This document shows, in pieces, positions 27,429-37,904 of a stretch of DNA of 64,000 nt. The position numbers were made by a program, and so were the translations under genes. The stretch comes from Odontocerum albicorne (lineage: Eukaryota; Arthropoda; Insecta; Trichoptera; Odontoceridae). The stretch lies in assembly GCA_949825065.1 (NCBI GenBank), contig OX463849.1, positions 42,839,234-42,903,233 on the forward strand, written 5' to 3'. Positions within the stretch are counted from its first letter, which is position 1. Every line of letters starts with the position of its first letter. Under the pieces are notes generated by a model. That model saw only the letters and a program-made list of their open reading frames with translations, was not told where the DNA came from and made no database searches.

Positions 27429-27616
27429 TTATTATAATATTTATTACTAACCAAACATACTATTATAATATTTATTACTAACCAAACATACTATTATAAT
27501 ATTTATTACTAACCAAACATACTATTATAATATTTATTACTAACCAAACATACTATTATAATATTTATTACTAACCAAACATACTATAATAATATTTATT
27601 ACTAACCAAACATACT
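27429..27616. repeat. 31-bp tandem repeat, six units
   Basis: Unit 'tattataatatttattacta' plus 'accaaacatac'. Six almost identical copies with a single substitution in the last, so the expansion is recent. Confidence 0.96.
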
Positions 27617-28628
27617 ATTTCACGGTTTCACATCATCAGATCAATCGGTTTGCCAAGTTTACATAGTTTCTTTCAGTGTTAACAGTATTCATTCACCTCC
27701 AACAGCTCTTTTCAAGTCATGCCTTAGTCTCAATGTCTCACGAACCTATCACCGCTCTTTCTCTTATACCGATAAATTATTATAAATATTTTCATTTTTA
27801 TATAAAAAATATTCAAGGTTGATGTGCCTTTAAGCTGGAAAAGGGATTTTTGGCATCTTCGTATAAAATTGAAACACTTTTTCTACCATTTTAGTCGGCA
27901 ATTTTATGTTGATTTCGTAGAACCTTCTTTAAAGTTTACTGCTAGAAATGTTGCTTTGTTTAACCACCACTAAGAACTGTTATGTTTGGGTTCTCTTTTC
28001 CTTCTTCTTTTTATGGGATATTGTGTATCATCACCTTAACTCAATGCAACAATTTTGAACTGAATTATGTTAATGCAGAAAAAAATTATTCATGATAATA
28101 ATATTTTCATATACTCACATGGAACTGTTTGAGATGTCGTATAGATGTGGTCAAGGAGAAAGATGTGCATTGGAATCGATTTTTTTTGGCTGTCTGTTCT
28201 TTCAGCCTATCCCGATAGATAAAATGACGTGTAAGTATGAAACGAAAGATTATTCATACAATTTTGTTTTCTAATACACACACCTATCTCATTTCATAGA
28301 GATTCAAACGATCACACCACCATATGTATGATATAGTTATTTTACAATTAAAAAAAAAAAGTAACGAAATACGATGTTTATTCGTGACTTGAAACTTTAT
28401 ACATTCTCAGTTCTTCGTATATACTCGTATTATACATTTCTAGAATTTCTTTATGTCAATATTTTTAAAATAGATAAATTCAACATAATTCTTTTTCTTG
28501 TATTTTGTTATTGACTTTGTAGCTACCTACGTCCCCTAAATAATTGTCAAACATACTTTATTGTTAATATTGTAAACATACAGGGTCAACGACCGATGAA
28601 TTATTTACAAATTGTCACAAACTAGAAA
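27617..28628. other. Interval without recognised genes
   Basis: AT-rich, no repeat or gene signature found. Confidence 0.4.
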
Positions 28629-28907
28629 TGTCAACAATGTTTACTCACAAATAGTATTTGTCTGTCTCCAGCAAATAAATGCACTACCCGCTCTGCTGGT
28701 GCACGCGCGGGAGTGAGACAAAGTATGTGTTGCGAGCATATTCACTCACTACTATAAATTACCTACTCGTAGACAAATAAAAATTATTATTCACTCGACC
28801 ATTCATTGATTATTCACTTTCGCTTTTATCCGCATTCCTGAGTTTTATATTTAAAATAAATACAAATCAAAATCATCACGACGTATCAAGATAAGCAACT
28901 CGCTACA
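28629..28907 (+). repeat. Possible LTR of a Gypsy/mag-type retroelement with primer-binding site
   Basis: The segment starts TGTCAAC and ends GCTACA (TG...CA), is 279 bp, contains a GC-rich islet and an 'acaaataaaaattattattc' stretch that could hold a poly-A signal. It is followed directly by 'ttgatgaccctgaacg', which resembles the 'TGGTGACCCCGACG'-type primer-binding region after many insect Gypsy LTRs. An ATG at 28961 follows but closes after a few codons. No second LTR, gag or pol is visible, so it would be a solo or 5'-only remnant. Confidence 0.4.
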
Positions 28908-29146
28908 TTGATGACCCTGAACGAAAAGGAACGCAGAATTCGACTAAAACGAATATAGCGATGTCAACATCAATATCATCAGCACGTCCTAATAGGACAC
29001 ATGCTACATTGATAACGAACATCGCTACAACTTAAAAAATATAATTAAATATTTTATTCTTTAGTAGTTTCTCTATTTTTTAAAATTATTTATTTATTTT
29101 ATTAAGTTTGCATCTATGTTACAGTTAACATAATAATGGTACAGAT

Positions 29147-29841
29147 GAAGAGCACTTGGCACAAATGCTGTCACTCCCGTAATGCAAATGGACGGCGAAA
29201 TATTACCAAATTGTGACTCCTTTAAGTATCTTGGGTCATTCATCCATAGCGATGGAGGATGTGCAGCAGATGTAACACATATAATTAGTGTGGGATGGAC
29301 GAAGTTTAGATCAATGACTGGAGTTCTATGTGATCCGAAAGTACCAGTAAAGTTAAAAGGAAAAGTATACCAAACGATGGTCAGACCCGCACTCATCTAT
29401 GACTCCGAATGCTGGACGATGTATAAATCTTACTCTAGGCAAATAGGAACTGCTGAAATGCGCATGCTAAGATGGTCAGCTGGTGTGTCCCTAAGAGACA
29501 ACATAAAAAGCTCACGCATTCGTGGAAGCCTAGGTGTTACAGACATCAACAGCAAGATGGAGGAGAGGCGATTGAGATGGTATGAGCACGTTGGACGCAG
29601 AGCACCCGATCACATTGTGAACCAGGCAATCTCCATGGATCTTCCTCGAATAACAACCAGAGGAAGACCAAAGAATTCATGGGTGGTGCAAAAAGATAAC
29701 CTGATGCAGATGCACGGCCTGGGGAACGTAGTCCGAGACAGAAGAGCATACAACCTGATGACGAGGAGAGCTGACTCCAACAGTCTTCGCAGACAATGAG
29801 TTGGGATGGAGCCAGGTAGAAGAAAGGAAGAGCACTTGGCA
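29147..29841 (+). mobile_element. 5'-truncated LINE (family 2) with perfect 15-bp target-site duplication
   Basis: LINE sequence 29162-29826 is flanked by identical 'gaagagcacttggca' at 29147-29161 and 29827-29841. The sequence joined across one copy of the duplication (up to 29161, then from 29842) matches an uninterrupted paralogue read in reverse at 49817-49873, which serves as an empty site. The element keeps only the polyprotein end and a short 3' UTR ('gttgggatggagccaggtag'), with no poly-A tail. Confidence 0.95.
29182..29799 (+). pseudogene. LINE polyprotein C-terminus, 205 codons open
   Basis: An uninterrupted frame contains the end of the RT/connection region ('SFKYLGSFIHSDGGCAADV'), 'VKLKGKVYQTMVRPALIY' and SECWTMYKSYSRQ, then 'AEMRMLRWSAGVSLRDNI', 'MEERRLRWYEHVGRRAPDH', 'RGRPKNSWVVQKDNLM' and 'RRADSNSLRRQ' before the stop. 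The endonuclease and the catalytic RT motifs (FADD box) lie upstream of the truncation and are absent. The native start codon is lost; the ATG at 29182 is internal. It is the best-preserved LINE piece here, so the insertion is relatively young. Confidence 0.9.
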
Positions 29842-31500
29842 GGTTAATTCTACTTATTGCCGGTCTAAATAGGTTAATATTTTTGTTCCTCGAATATTTT
29901 TCAGAAACATGTAACCTTAGGTTTTCCAACATATGTATTTGTAACACATTATGTATATATAACTCCCGTCAGCAATTTAAAGATATAAGAAGATTCTCTC
30001 ACATTCCTCCTCATGCTAAGAAGGTAATATCCAAAGAAAGTTTTACAATTGTTTCTCTTTTGAAGTGCTATGTTTCCGGCTCACTTGACAATCCTCTGCG
30101 ATTAACTTTGATTCTGAGTATTTCAAAGAATATAACATATTAACCCTTTGTAACAGGTTCGTGGTAGGATTGTGTGATATTGTATTAAAGGTCGTGTAAT
30201 ATTTCAAGTACGAGTACATACGATAAATCAAATCAACTTACGTCAATATTCATATTGAACGACGAGTTTGACTTCATATAGTAATGTTGATGATTTTTTT
30301 AAGTTTCAGGGAATTGCTCTTAAGCAATTAACACCCCTCAAACATTTTTTCAGCCCAGCCTTCTTAGCACATAGATTATCGTTTGGTTATAGAAAGTTCA
30401 TCTCTCAGCCACTCATTCGGTATGAAGTATTCGATTAAACTGAAGTACAAGGAGTTCTTAGAAAAAAAATGTTTAAAAAGAAGTTAATAAAACTTTTTTT
30501 TCAATTAACATGCATACTTAACTAATTTAAAACATTAGAATAATGTTTTAAAAGGTGAGTTTATAATTCCTCAACCTGTTTCTTAAACGCAGTCGGATCC
30601 CGGTTATTAGAACAAAGATTTTACTTGTGAAAATTTTAATTGAATAACCACTTTAATAGTTCTTCAAGTAGTTAACTGCAAAGCTTCGTGTTAACTCAAT
30701 CAGGAACGGGAATCCCGATTCACTTCATTCAAATTTAATTACTTTTAAATTTTCCGTAACTCAGAGAAGGGATTTATATTAATAGAATTAAGTTTTTAAG
30801 ATTTCCTTCTTTTGAGAGATTATGTGAAGAGAGGCTGGAATTAGAATATACTGACGCGGAAAAGTTGTGAAGTTTAACCCTCACAGATGATGTCTTATAA
30901 TTTCTGACGATTTATCGCTTTTCCCTTCAACAGTCCCTCTCGCAAATATATTTTGCATCCGCTTTGGTCTGGTTTCTTGCTGTCTAATATTAAAAATATT
31001 TTTGATGTCTTGGATGTTTTGTACTCTCCAACGTGATTAACCTATGCCAATCGATTAGCCCTTATACTACTAGTTATGTGGGATTTCTGAAAAATGGCTT
31101 CAATTTTTCAATTCCCCTAAACCTTCATGAATCTCACGCGTCACATATCTAGACCTTGCACTCACTTTTATTATACTGGTGTCATGGTATTACTACCCAG
31201 GATTCTTATTTTTAGGTCACCCTGGTTATATCAAGGTCTTGTATGCCCGAAGCTTGATTCTTTTAGGGAGAAGTTTGGTTTTAAGGAACTCTTGTAAGAA
31301 GTCTGTAGCGTGCATGCGTTTTGAATTCGGTTTTCAATTTATTTACAATCTACCATTTGCAATCTACCATCATACATTTGTTTGGCCAACCTTTCATCAG
31401 TCCTTCGTTCTACATGTTCAAACTGCGACCGAGTTCTCATATTTATTCTGCTTGTTACATCAGTCACAAGATTACTTTATTCTTAATAATTTTATTCCAA
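29842..31500. other. Interval without recognised genes
   Basis: Apart from the target-side repeat up to about 29890, this is AT-rich sequence without a gene I can support. Open frames near 29883 and 31179-31592 have no recognisable motif; the latter ends in a degenerate SINE-like 'ggttcgattcctgtcggatt' near 31533. Confidence 0.35.
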
Positions 31501-31619
31501 TTTTTGTCAAACTAAGCAAGCAGACGCCTTGGTTCGATTCCTGTCGGATTTACTGCTGGACTGGTTTTACTCTTTGGCCATTTATCGTCTGAATTTGTTT
31601 TTCTGTATCTTATATGTTG

Positions 31620-31895
31620 ATTATCACAAATTTTTATAGCACATTTAAGCAATACAATTAATAGCGTTATATAAAAAACTTAACTTGCCTAACGAAAGGT
31701 TACAGAATATTAAACCTGCCGATCGTCTTGGAACTTTGATCTCCTTGCCGTAGAAACATTTTGTTTGATCTGTCAAGACAGTGTGCTTGCTGAAGTGTAA
31801 CAGCTTATATACAATAAACCAATACACGCACAGGCGTCTTCCATCCACAGGGTGACTGACAATCATACTCCATCACGAGGGATAGCCTATGTTTT
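31620..31895 (+). repeat. Interspersed repeat family B, copy 1
   Basis: About 275 bp shared with 35025-35305 and 56262-56485 in the same orientation. Landmarks are 'ctaacgaaaggtt', 'gatcgtcttggaactttgat', 'gtgtgcttgctgaagtgtaa', 'caataaacca', 'tccatccacagggtgactga' and 'caatcatactc'. No ORF. Origin is unclear; it may be a SINE or a LINE/LTR 3' end. Confidence 0.8.
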
Positions 31896-32837
31896 ACTTT
31901 TCATCTCTCGTTATGCTTTCATATTCACGTTTCACTCCTATTGATCAAAGTTGCCACCAATATACTGTTGAGTTCTAGTTAGATACTTGGCCGAGTTCTA
32001 GTTAGTAATGAACAGTAGTCGTGAAAAATACAACATTTTACGATAATTTCTCATTCTTATACATGCTCTTATGTTATAAATAAGTTTAAACAAATAAATA
32101 AATGATAATAATTGTTTTCATTAAACCAACTCCATCAAACCTATCGCAAAATACTTAAATTTTGCAGTATTCTCTCTGTTCTCTTACATATTGATGTGAT
32201 TAATTATATTTTGTTTAACTTTTGGTATATCTTATACAAGGAAAAGTTTACTGTTAGCTTTGACGGAGAAGAGAAGCGATTTTATTGAAAAATTAATATT
32301 TATGACTTTCGTGAAACACTTTACCTCCGAACAAGGCCAAGAATATCAAACTTTAGATCATTCTCCCTTCACTTACAACAAACACCTGTGTTTTATCGGT
32401 CCGTAACAAAACAGAAAATGTTTATCCCAAATATTATGAACTTTGCTAACAACTAATTTTTTTTTTCTAAACTCGATCATCCGAAGATTTCGAAATTCTC
32501 TACGTCTCATATGTAATATTTTGTTTCATAAATTTGATGTGTGTTTTTCAATTTTGATGAATAAAATAATTTGAGGCATGTCAAAGACCATATAAAGGAT
32601 TTATTGGATCTGTGATATATACATTCTTGAAGATCTAATTTAGACATTTATTACAAAACTTAAAAGTTTTTTTCCTTCTGACTGAAGTAACCTGTGAATT
32701 AACTAACGGGGGAATTATGGGTTTATTTTCAAACATCTCTTGTCGCTTAAATCTGTCTCATGATAGATAGAGCTATTAAAAGTATTTCTTAATAGTTTGA
32801 TGTTGCGTAGTCTCCTTAAATTCATGTATTATATTCT

Positions 32838-32935
32838 ATTACACTTTCGTTGTATACAGTACAACCTCCGTGGTCTAATTGGTAAGACGCCTGTCTCCCA
32901 GCCCGGAGATTGCTTGTTCAAATTCAATTCGTCTT
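32838..32935 (+). repeat. Chimeric SINE fragment: inverted tail plus tRNA-like head
   Basis: 'attacactttcgttgtatac' (the SINE tail in reverse) is joined directly to a plus-strand tRNA-like head starting at 32863 with an A-box-like 'tggtctaattggtaagac' and a weak B-box-like 'tgttcaaattc'. The usual head-body-tail order is rearranged. Confidence 0.6.
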
Positions 32936-33054
32936 ATAATAAATTAATAAATAAACAATAGGTTTATTGATAGCAACATAGTATGTACAGATTATATTTA
33001 AATAACACTTCTAAAACACATAAATTGCAGATAATACATTAAATACAGAAGCTA

Positions 33055-33170
33055 TCAAAAGGTCTGGGCTCATCTAATAGCATCCCCTCAGCCAAGATAC
33101 ACCCCACCAATATAGGGCGAACCCAGCCACGGGGACACCAGATGTTTTTCAGCCCACACCCATGGTAAGC
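33055..33170. other. GC-rich 115-bp islet, unassigned
   Basis: Composition is clearly richer in C and G than the flanks (for example 'agccaagatacaccccacca' and 'cgaacccagccacggggaca'). No open frame or RNA fold I recognise. It lies just upstream of a SINE insertion and may be part of an older repeat. Confidence 0.35.
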
Positions 33171-33191
33171 TTTATCTTGGTAAGCTTTAAA

Positions 33192-33385
33192 CGACCTCCG
33201 TGGCCTGGTGGTAAGACACTTGTCTGCCGATCCGGAGGTTGCAGGTTCGATCCCCGCTGTAACCCAGGTTTTTTTTAATAGGATTCCAGTCTGGTTAACA
33301 CTTAGGGCCTATAAAAACTAATCTTTCTGGTTGGTTGGAAGAGATTGACACATAGCAATAAACTCGCCAGGTTAAAAAAAAAAAG
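33192..33385 (+). repeat. SINE family A, complete copy (tRNA-derived)
   Basis: The tRNA-like head (33192-33262) has an A box 'tggcctggtggtaagac' and a B box 'ggttcgatccc', the internal promoter of RNA polymerase III. A body follows with 'attccagtctggttaacact', then the tail core 'ggttggttggaagagattg' and 'caataaactcgccagg', ending in A11. 'taagcttt' before the head and 'aagcttt' after the poly-A may be a short target duplication. The head folds like a tRNA but the anticodon arm is not clean, so this is not a functional tRNA gene. Confidence 0.88.
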
Positions 33386-33524
33386 CTTTCTGCGGTTATC
33401 TTACCAAATATGCTTTTCTAAACATATGCAGATGCGAGTAAGTATTTAATCTAATGTCCGCATTAACTACCTTCATTTTATGTATTATTTATAGTTAAGG
33501 CGAAGGGAGTATTGTCTTATTTGT

Positions 33525-33625
33525 TCTCCCTTGATGATGAGGTGTGCACCTTGAAACCGGTAAGGTTATACCGTTACAAAAAGTGGAGTAAACGGTGTTT
33601 GATAAAACAAATTACAATACCTTCC
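33525..33625 (+). repeat. Single arm of the 4832-5041 foldback repeat
   Basis: Runs in the same order as the right arm at 4938-5041: 'gatgaggtgtgcaccttgaa', 'accggtaaggttataccgtt', 'acaaaaagtggagtaaa' and 'ggtgtttgat...aaattacaat'. It lacks the inverted partner, showing the arm is an independent repeat unit. Confidence 0.8.
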
Positions 33626-33705
33626 TTTTCTTCTACTCAACTTATATAGTGTATTTTTATTTTGTAATATTTTTAATCTGCGATGAGTTTGCTCTCTAAA
33701 CGCCC

Positions 33706-33874
33706 TTATATTATTATTATTATTATTATTATTACACATGACAAGAAATATACACAATTTGAGAAAAAACAACGGGTAATTTGAATTGGACATATAATTT
33801 TAATGGATCTGGGTTTGTTGCCTTTCATTTGTCGTATCCCCAGTAAACTAGGCTTTTGCCTGTATCTCACTGAG
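33706..33874 (+). repeat. (TTA)n followed by interspersed repeat family C, copy 3
   Basis: Ten or so TTA/TAT units (33706-33735) lead into 'acacatgacaagaaatatac', then 'aatggatctgggtttgttgc' and 'cctgtatctcactgagg', followed by a short (TA)n. Same family as 1649-1790 and 27082-27211. Confidence 0.8.
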
Positions 33875-33909
33875 GATATATATATATAAATTGTCCTTTT
33901 ATTTTTTAG

Positions 33910-33969
33910 TATTATTACGATTTAAGTGGAAACCAAAATGGATTTTATCTGAATATTCATTCCACGAAG
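33910..33969 (+). CDS. Tentative coding exon 3 of a spliced host gene
   Basis: Sixty bases are preceded by 'gtccttttattttttag' and followed by 'gtgaggtt'. In phase 0 they encode 20 residues starting YYYDLSGNQN and ending NIHSTK, without a stop. Phase 0 at both ends matches exon 2 (ends in phase 0) and the next candidate at 34083. A competing frame through the same bases is open from 33891 to 34082 and would read through the donor, so the assignment is uncertain. No family recognised. Confidence 0.3.
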
Positions 33970-34082
33970 GTGAGGTTATTTGTATAAAATACGTAAAGAA
34001 AGACACAATTGAGATTTTTCCTAATGGAATTGTAAATTATTATATAATTTGGAAAATATTCGTGCAAGCGTTTATTTCATAG

Positions 34083-34259
34083 GTGGTCTTGGCCTACTTT
34101 GGTCGTCTGGACTGTTTGATTGTGATATACTATGAAAAAAATAATAGTCTTTATAGCCACCAGAAAATGGGCAGCCAACTACTTGCTGCTTCCAGGTCCT
34201 CGAGTGATACGTCCTCAGTAGTTCCAGATAGAAATATTTCTAAACAATTCTTCGTGGCA
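34083..34259 (+). CDS. Tentative coding exon 4 of a spliced host gene
   Basis: Begins after 'gcgtttatttcatag' and ends before 'gtaaat'. The 59 codons (starting VVLAYFGRLDCL, with a Ser-rich 'LLAASRSSSDTSSVV' part) are open, and GC content is above the flanks. Phase 0 at both ends. The donor is weak, and the same frame would otherwise stop at 34269-34271 as a terminal exon. Function unknown. Confidence 0.25.
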
Positions 34260-34913
34260 GTAAATAAGTAATTTTCATTTGATGTTTTGTCATTTTTTCA
34301 TTTATCTATGTATTAATGCAAAACTTCCATTCATAGCGCAATAACTAAATAAAAAAAATGCAACACATCAAGTTGATGATGTTGCGTATTTCTGCTACTC
34401 CCGACTTGGAGATAATGAGTGGAAATCCTGTGGGGAGAGCGAGTACTCGATATTGGATAAGCCAGGAAAAATGGAACACGTCATTATTACGAAGAATTTT
34501 CGCTTTCAATATCAGATAACAAATGTATATATCAAGTGTTATATCTTTATAGCGGATGCCATAAAATATTATTAAATTTGGTTATGCAATTAACGATGCA
34601 ACAGAGGGTCTACGATACAATTATGTAAGTGGATTATAATTTTAAATGTTATCAACGATGATTAGAAAATCCATCCTTTCTTAATCTATAATAACTGTAG
34701 GAGAACATAAAAAGTAAGTCAAAGATTTAAAAAAATCCCTGTTGGTGAGTTTCAAATTTATAATAAACTTAGACTTTCGAAGTAAAATAACACTAAAAAA
34801 ACGCAATTCGAAGAACACGAAATGCAAATTGTTAAAATTTTAGACTAAATATACTAAAATTACTACGATCTATAGAAAGATGACTGCATCAGCTAGAATA
34901 CGGCAGCAGCTAG

Positions 34914-34942
34914 GCGTGAATGCTAGCGGCTAGCATTCACGC
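34914..34942. repeat. 29-bp palindrome
   Basis: 'gcgtgaatgctagc' (34914-34927) and its exact reverse complement (34929-34942) are separated by one G. It has no T-tract and no gene beside it, so it is not a terminator. It could be a transposon end or a protein-binding palindrome. Confidence 0.85.
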
Positions 34943-35024
34943 TAAGATATAGGACGTCTTAGGTTCCATTATTGTCGAATTCCCTTCGGGACTGGTTTAG
35001 TATTTTACTGTTTTACATCTGAAG

Positions 35025-35305
35025 CTTATACCATATACTGATTATCATAAATTCTTATAGTGCATAAAAATAGGCCAGCCTTAAATAAAACTCTGCCTAA
35101 CGAAAGGCTGTAACAGATAAAACCTGTTGGATAGTCTTAGAACTTGGATATTCTTGCCATCGGAACTTTAAGTTTGTTCTATCAAGATTGTGTGCTTGCT
35201 GAAATGTGACAGTTTCCATACAATAAACCAACGCATGTACACACTGTCTCCATCCACGCGGTGTCTTGACAATTATACTAGATTACGAGAGATAGTCTAC
35301 GAATA
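35025..35305 (+). repeat. Interspersed repeat family B, copy 2
   Basis: Follows copy 1 (31620-31895) from 'tgattatcataaattcttat' through 'ctaacgaaaggctg', 'gtgtgcttgctgaaatgtga' and 'caataaacca' to 'gagagatagtctacg'. Clearly diverged but colinear. Confidence 0.8.
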
Positions 35306-35346
35306 AAATAAAATAAATAATGTATATTTTTTCCTTTTTTTTTAAG

Positions 35347-35571
35347 GTAGTCAATGAAAAAACTGATAAACCTATAAATAAGAAAATACCAAAAACTAGA
35401 ACAAAACTTTTCCCCAGTCAACTTAGTGAATTAATCTCTCTTCGAAGATTGAAAGCCTTTTACTTTCAAACATATGTTTACCTCTTCATGCGGAATCGTG
35501 GAAACAATCTTTTGAAAGTTCCGAAGTGTCTTCACGAGGATTCATTCTTTCACTTCCGTTGGAGAGGCTAA
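35347..35571 (+). CDS. Tentative terminal exon 5 of a spliced host gene
   Basis: Starts after 'tttttcctttttttttaag', a very strong acceptor tract, and reads in phase 0: VVNEKTDKPINKKIPKTRTK, then 'LFPSQLSELISLRRLKAF', to a TAA at 35569-35571. Lys-rich and hydrophilic at the start, with no transmembrane segment. An 'aataaa' lies near 35670 as a possible poly-A signal. The whole chain would encode about 173 residues with no recognised domain. Confidence 0.25.
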   Translation, partial: VVNEKTDKPINKKIPKTRTKLFPSQLSELISLRRLKAFYFQTYVYLFMRNRGNNLLKVPKCLHEDSFFHFRWRG

Positions 35572-37484
35572 TCACTCTTTTTCTTTTTCTCTTCTTATCT
35601 TTCGTGTGACTTTCCCATTACTCTGTGTCTTGTGGAGACATTCCCCTCTATCACTTCATCATTACTTTAAAATAAAGTTTTATTTAAAACTTAAGATTTC
35701 ATCTCTTTTCTGCGAGAGTTTTAATACGTTTTCAAATTATATTCTCAATACTTTTACTGTTAAATTATTTCGAGATTTTGGGGTTTTTATGCGTTTAGGT
35801 CACTGTTGTACAATACCTCACTTATCCAAAATTCAGGTTATGAATTCTTGTTTATGTGACTGTGGTCTGGAGGAGGAGGTCATCACATTTTTTTCAAAAT
35901 CAGTTCCTTTTACTCTGAATCATATTAAAAAAAAAAAATTTAATTTTTTTTTCTACTACCAATTAATATTTTGACTCTTTTAGCGTGTTTTAATTCCACT
36001 ATATAAATTTTAACACAATTCAAACTTATAAGTATGTTTTTTTCTATGATAATTTTATCATCTCAGAAAAAATATAGGTGATTGTATTTTTTTTGCATTA
36101 ATTTGAGTTATACTTTAATTTTATTATTCTTGATGTGCCATACGTATGTTGAATGCCTAATTTTCATTATTTCGCGTATTAAATATATTAATTAATCAAT
36201 AAATATTTATAAATTTAAAAAATTTAATGTTGTTTTTGTTATATTTATTCATAACTGTATAATGCTGAAAAAGCTCTTGGAAGGTAAACGGCCTTTAAAA
36301 TAGTAAAATTAAAAATGGGAAGATATTTTATTCCCATTACTTTTTTGAATTAGGAATTCTTACGATGCAGCGTGGTTTTTTTTTTTTTTTTTACGAATTT
36401 CAAATACTTGTTGCAACCCGTGAAATATTCACGGAAGTAAAACAAATTCTACATTTTTGAAATACCGAATGGAGCAAGATCAACTTAAAGTTTTTTGTGT
36501 TCATTAATGTTTAAAGTTTAAAATAAAAAAGGTACATATTGATTGATGAATTCTTTAATTCTCAAAAATCTCTTTATACACGATGTTTTGTGTATACATA
36601 TAAAGATTGTTGTGTATACATATAAACATAGTGTATACATATAAACACTGTTGTTCAATTTAAATCGTTGATAAAGTTTTCCTTGAAGACTTGTTTCAGA
36701 TATATTGACTTTAACGTTTTCGCGTTTCCGACATCGTGAAAAAGCCACATATAATTGTCAGCATTCAAAAAAAGAGCATAAGATAAATAAACACAAGTAA
36801 ATATAAGGTTAAATATAATAGGAGATAAATAAATTATTTAATGAATTACAATTCAAAATAAATTGGCATCATCCCCTTTTACACCGGTTCAAAAATCACG
36901 GACCCACCGAGATTAAAATTTCGAAGTATTCCTTGTATTCAAAATTCAATTATCGTATTTTTTTCTTTGACGACAACCGTCGTACGGGCTTTGGCCTATT
37001 TATACTATGATGTTGAAAAGGGAAAAAACATATTGGTATACGTTTGTTTGTTCAATATGAAGAACATAACCCGATATTTCCACTAGAAAGACAAGCATTC
37101 TACCAATTGGGTTTATATATATCGTCTTTTAGGACTAAATAAATACTTAATTTGCTTTCGTTGAGGTTTTACTGGGTTTATCAGGCAACACTACCTGATA
37201 TTGGACGGTTAAATTACCTGGATTCGGACTTATTTTTATACGAACGAGCCCAACTCAACCATTGCACAATTTTATTACCTTACTAGTTTTTTAGGTTATC
37301 TTTAGTGAATACACATACTTAAATATAAAACAGATGTTAGCGAGATTTATCCAAAACATAATTGGAATAATAAAGAAATATGAATGAAATAATATTTATC
37401 CAAAACATAATTACATAATTTGGAATTTTTCTAAGTAATACTCGTACTCGTAGAAAGTGTGTATACAAAAGATCACCTAGACAA
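35572..37484. other. Interval without recognised genes
   Basis: AT-rich. Holds a short 'gtgtatacatataaa' tandem (36590-36650) and a poly-T run at 36377. No gene seen. Confidence 0.4.
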
Positions 37485-37720
37485 AGGAGACACAGCATAA
37501 AACTTTCCTTTCATTGTGTACTTCGCCTCCTCAATATTCGTACATCTTTTTATACTGTTCCTTATGTTTCTATGACTCCTTACCTTTTATTTTTTCAATA
37601 TTTCATTACCTTGTTCAACCATACTTTTCTCAGTCTTCTTCTACCATGACTTCTATTTATGCTCCATAATAAATTTGTTTTGTCAGTCTTTTGTAACGCA
37701 TCCTTCAACATCTCCAAATA
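37485..37720 (-). pseudogene. LINE remnant (family 1)
   Basis: The minus strand contains 'gaggaggcgaagtacacaat' and 'agaagactgagaaaagtatg', the same order as the family 1 end at 59650-59800. Strongly decayed. Confidence 0.4.
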
Positions 37721-37904
37721 ACCTCAACGTGTTCTTTTTCCCTATTTAACACATCAGTTTTTAGCTCGCATGGATTCTTGCTGTTTAGTTGTATTTAATT
37801 TATTTAGTCGCTAAAATAACCATTTTGGCTTATCACATTCTTGTTTTTTTTACTATTGGTAACTAACACGCCACATTTCATTTATCGTTACTACATACGA
37901 ATGG

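Noticed and set aside
33192..33262. tRNA gene candidate with A and B boxes
   Set aside because: The sequence continues into a shared SINE body and tail found at many loci, and the anticodon arm does not pair cleanly, so it is a SINE head and not a tRNA gene.
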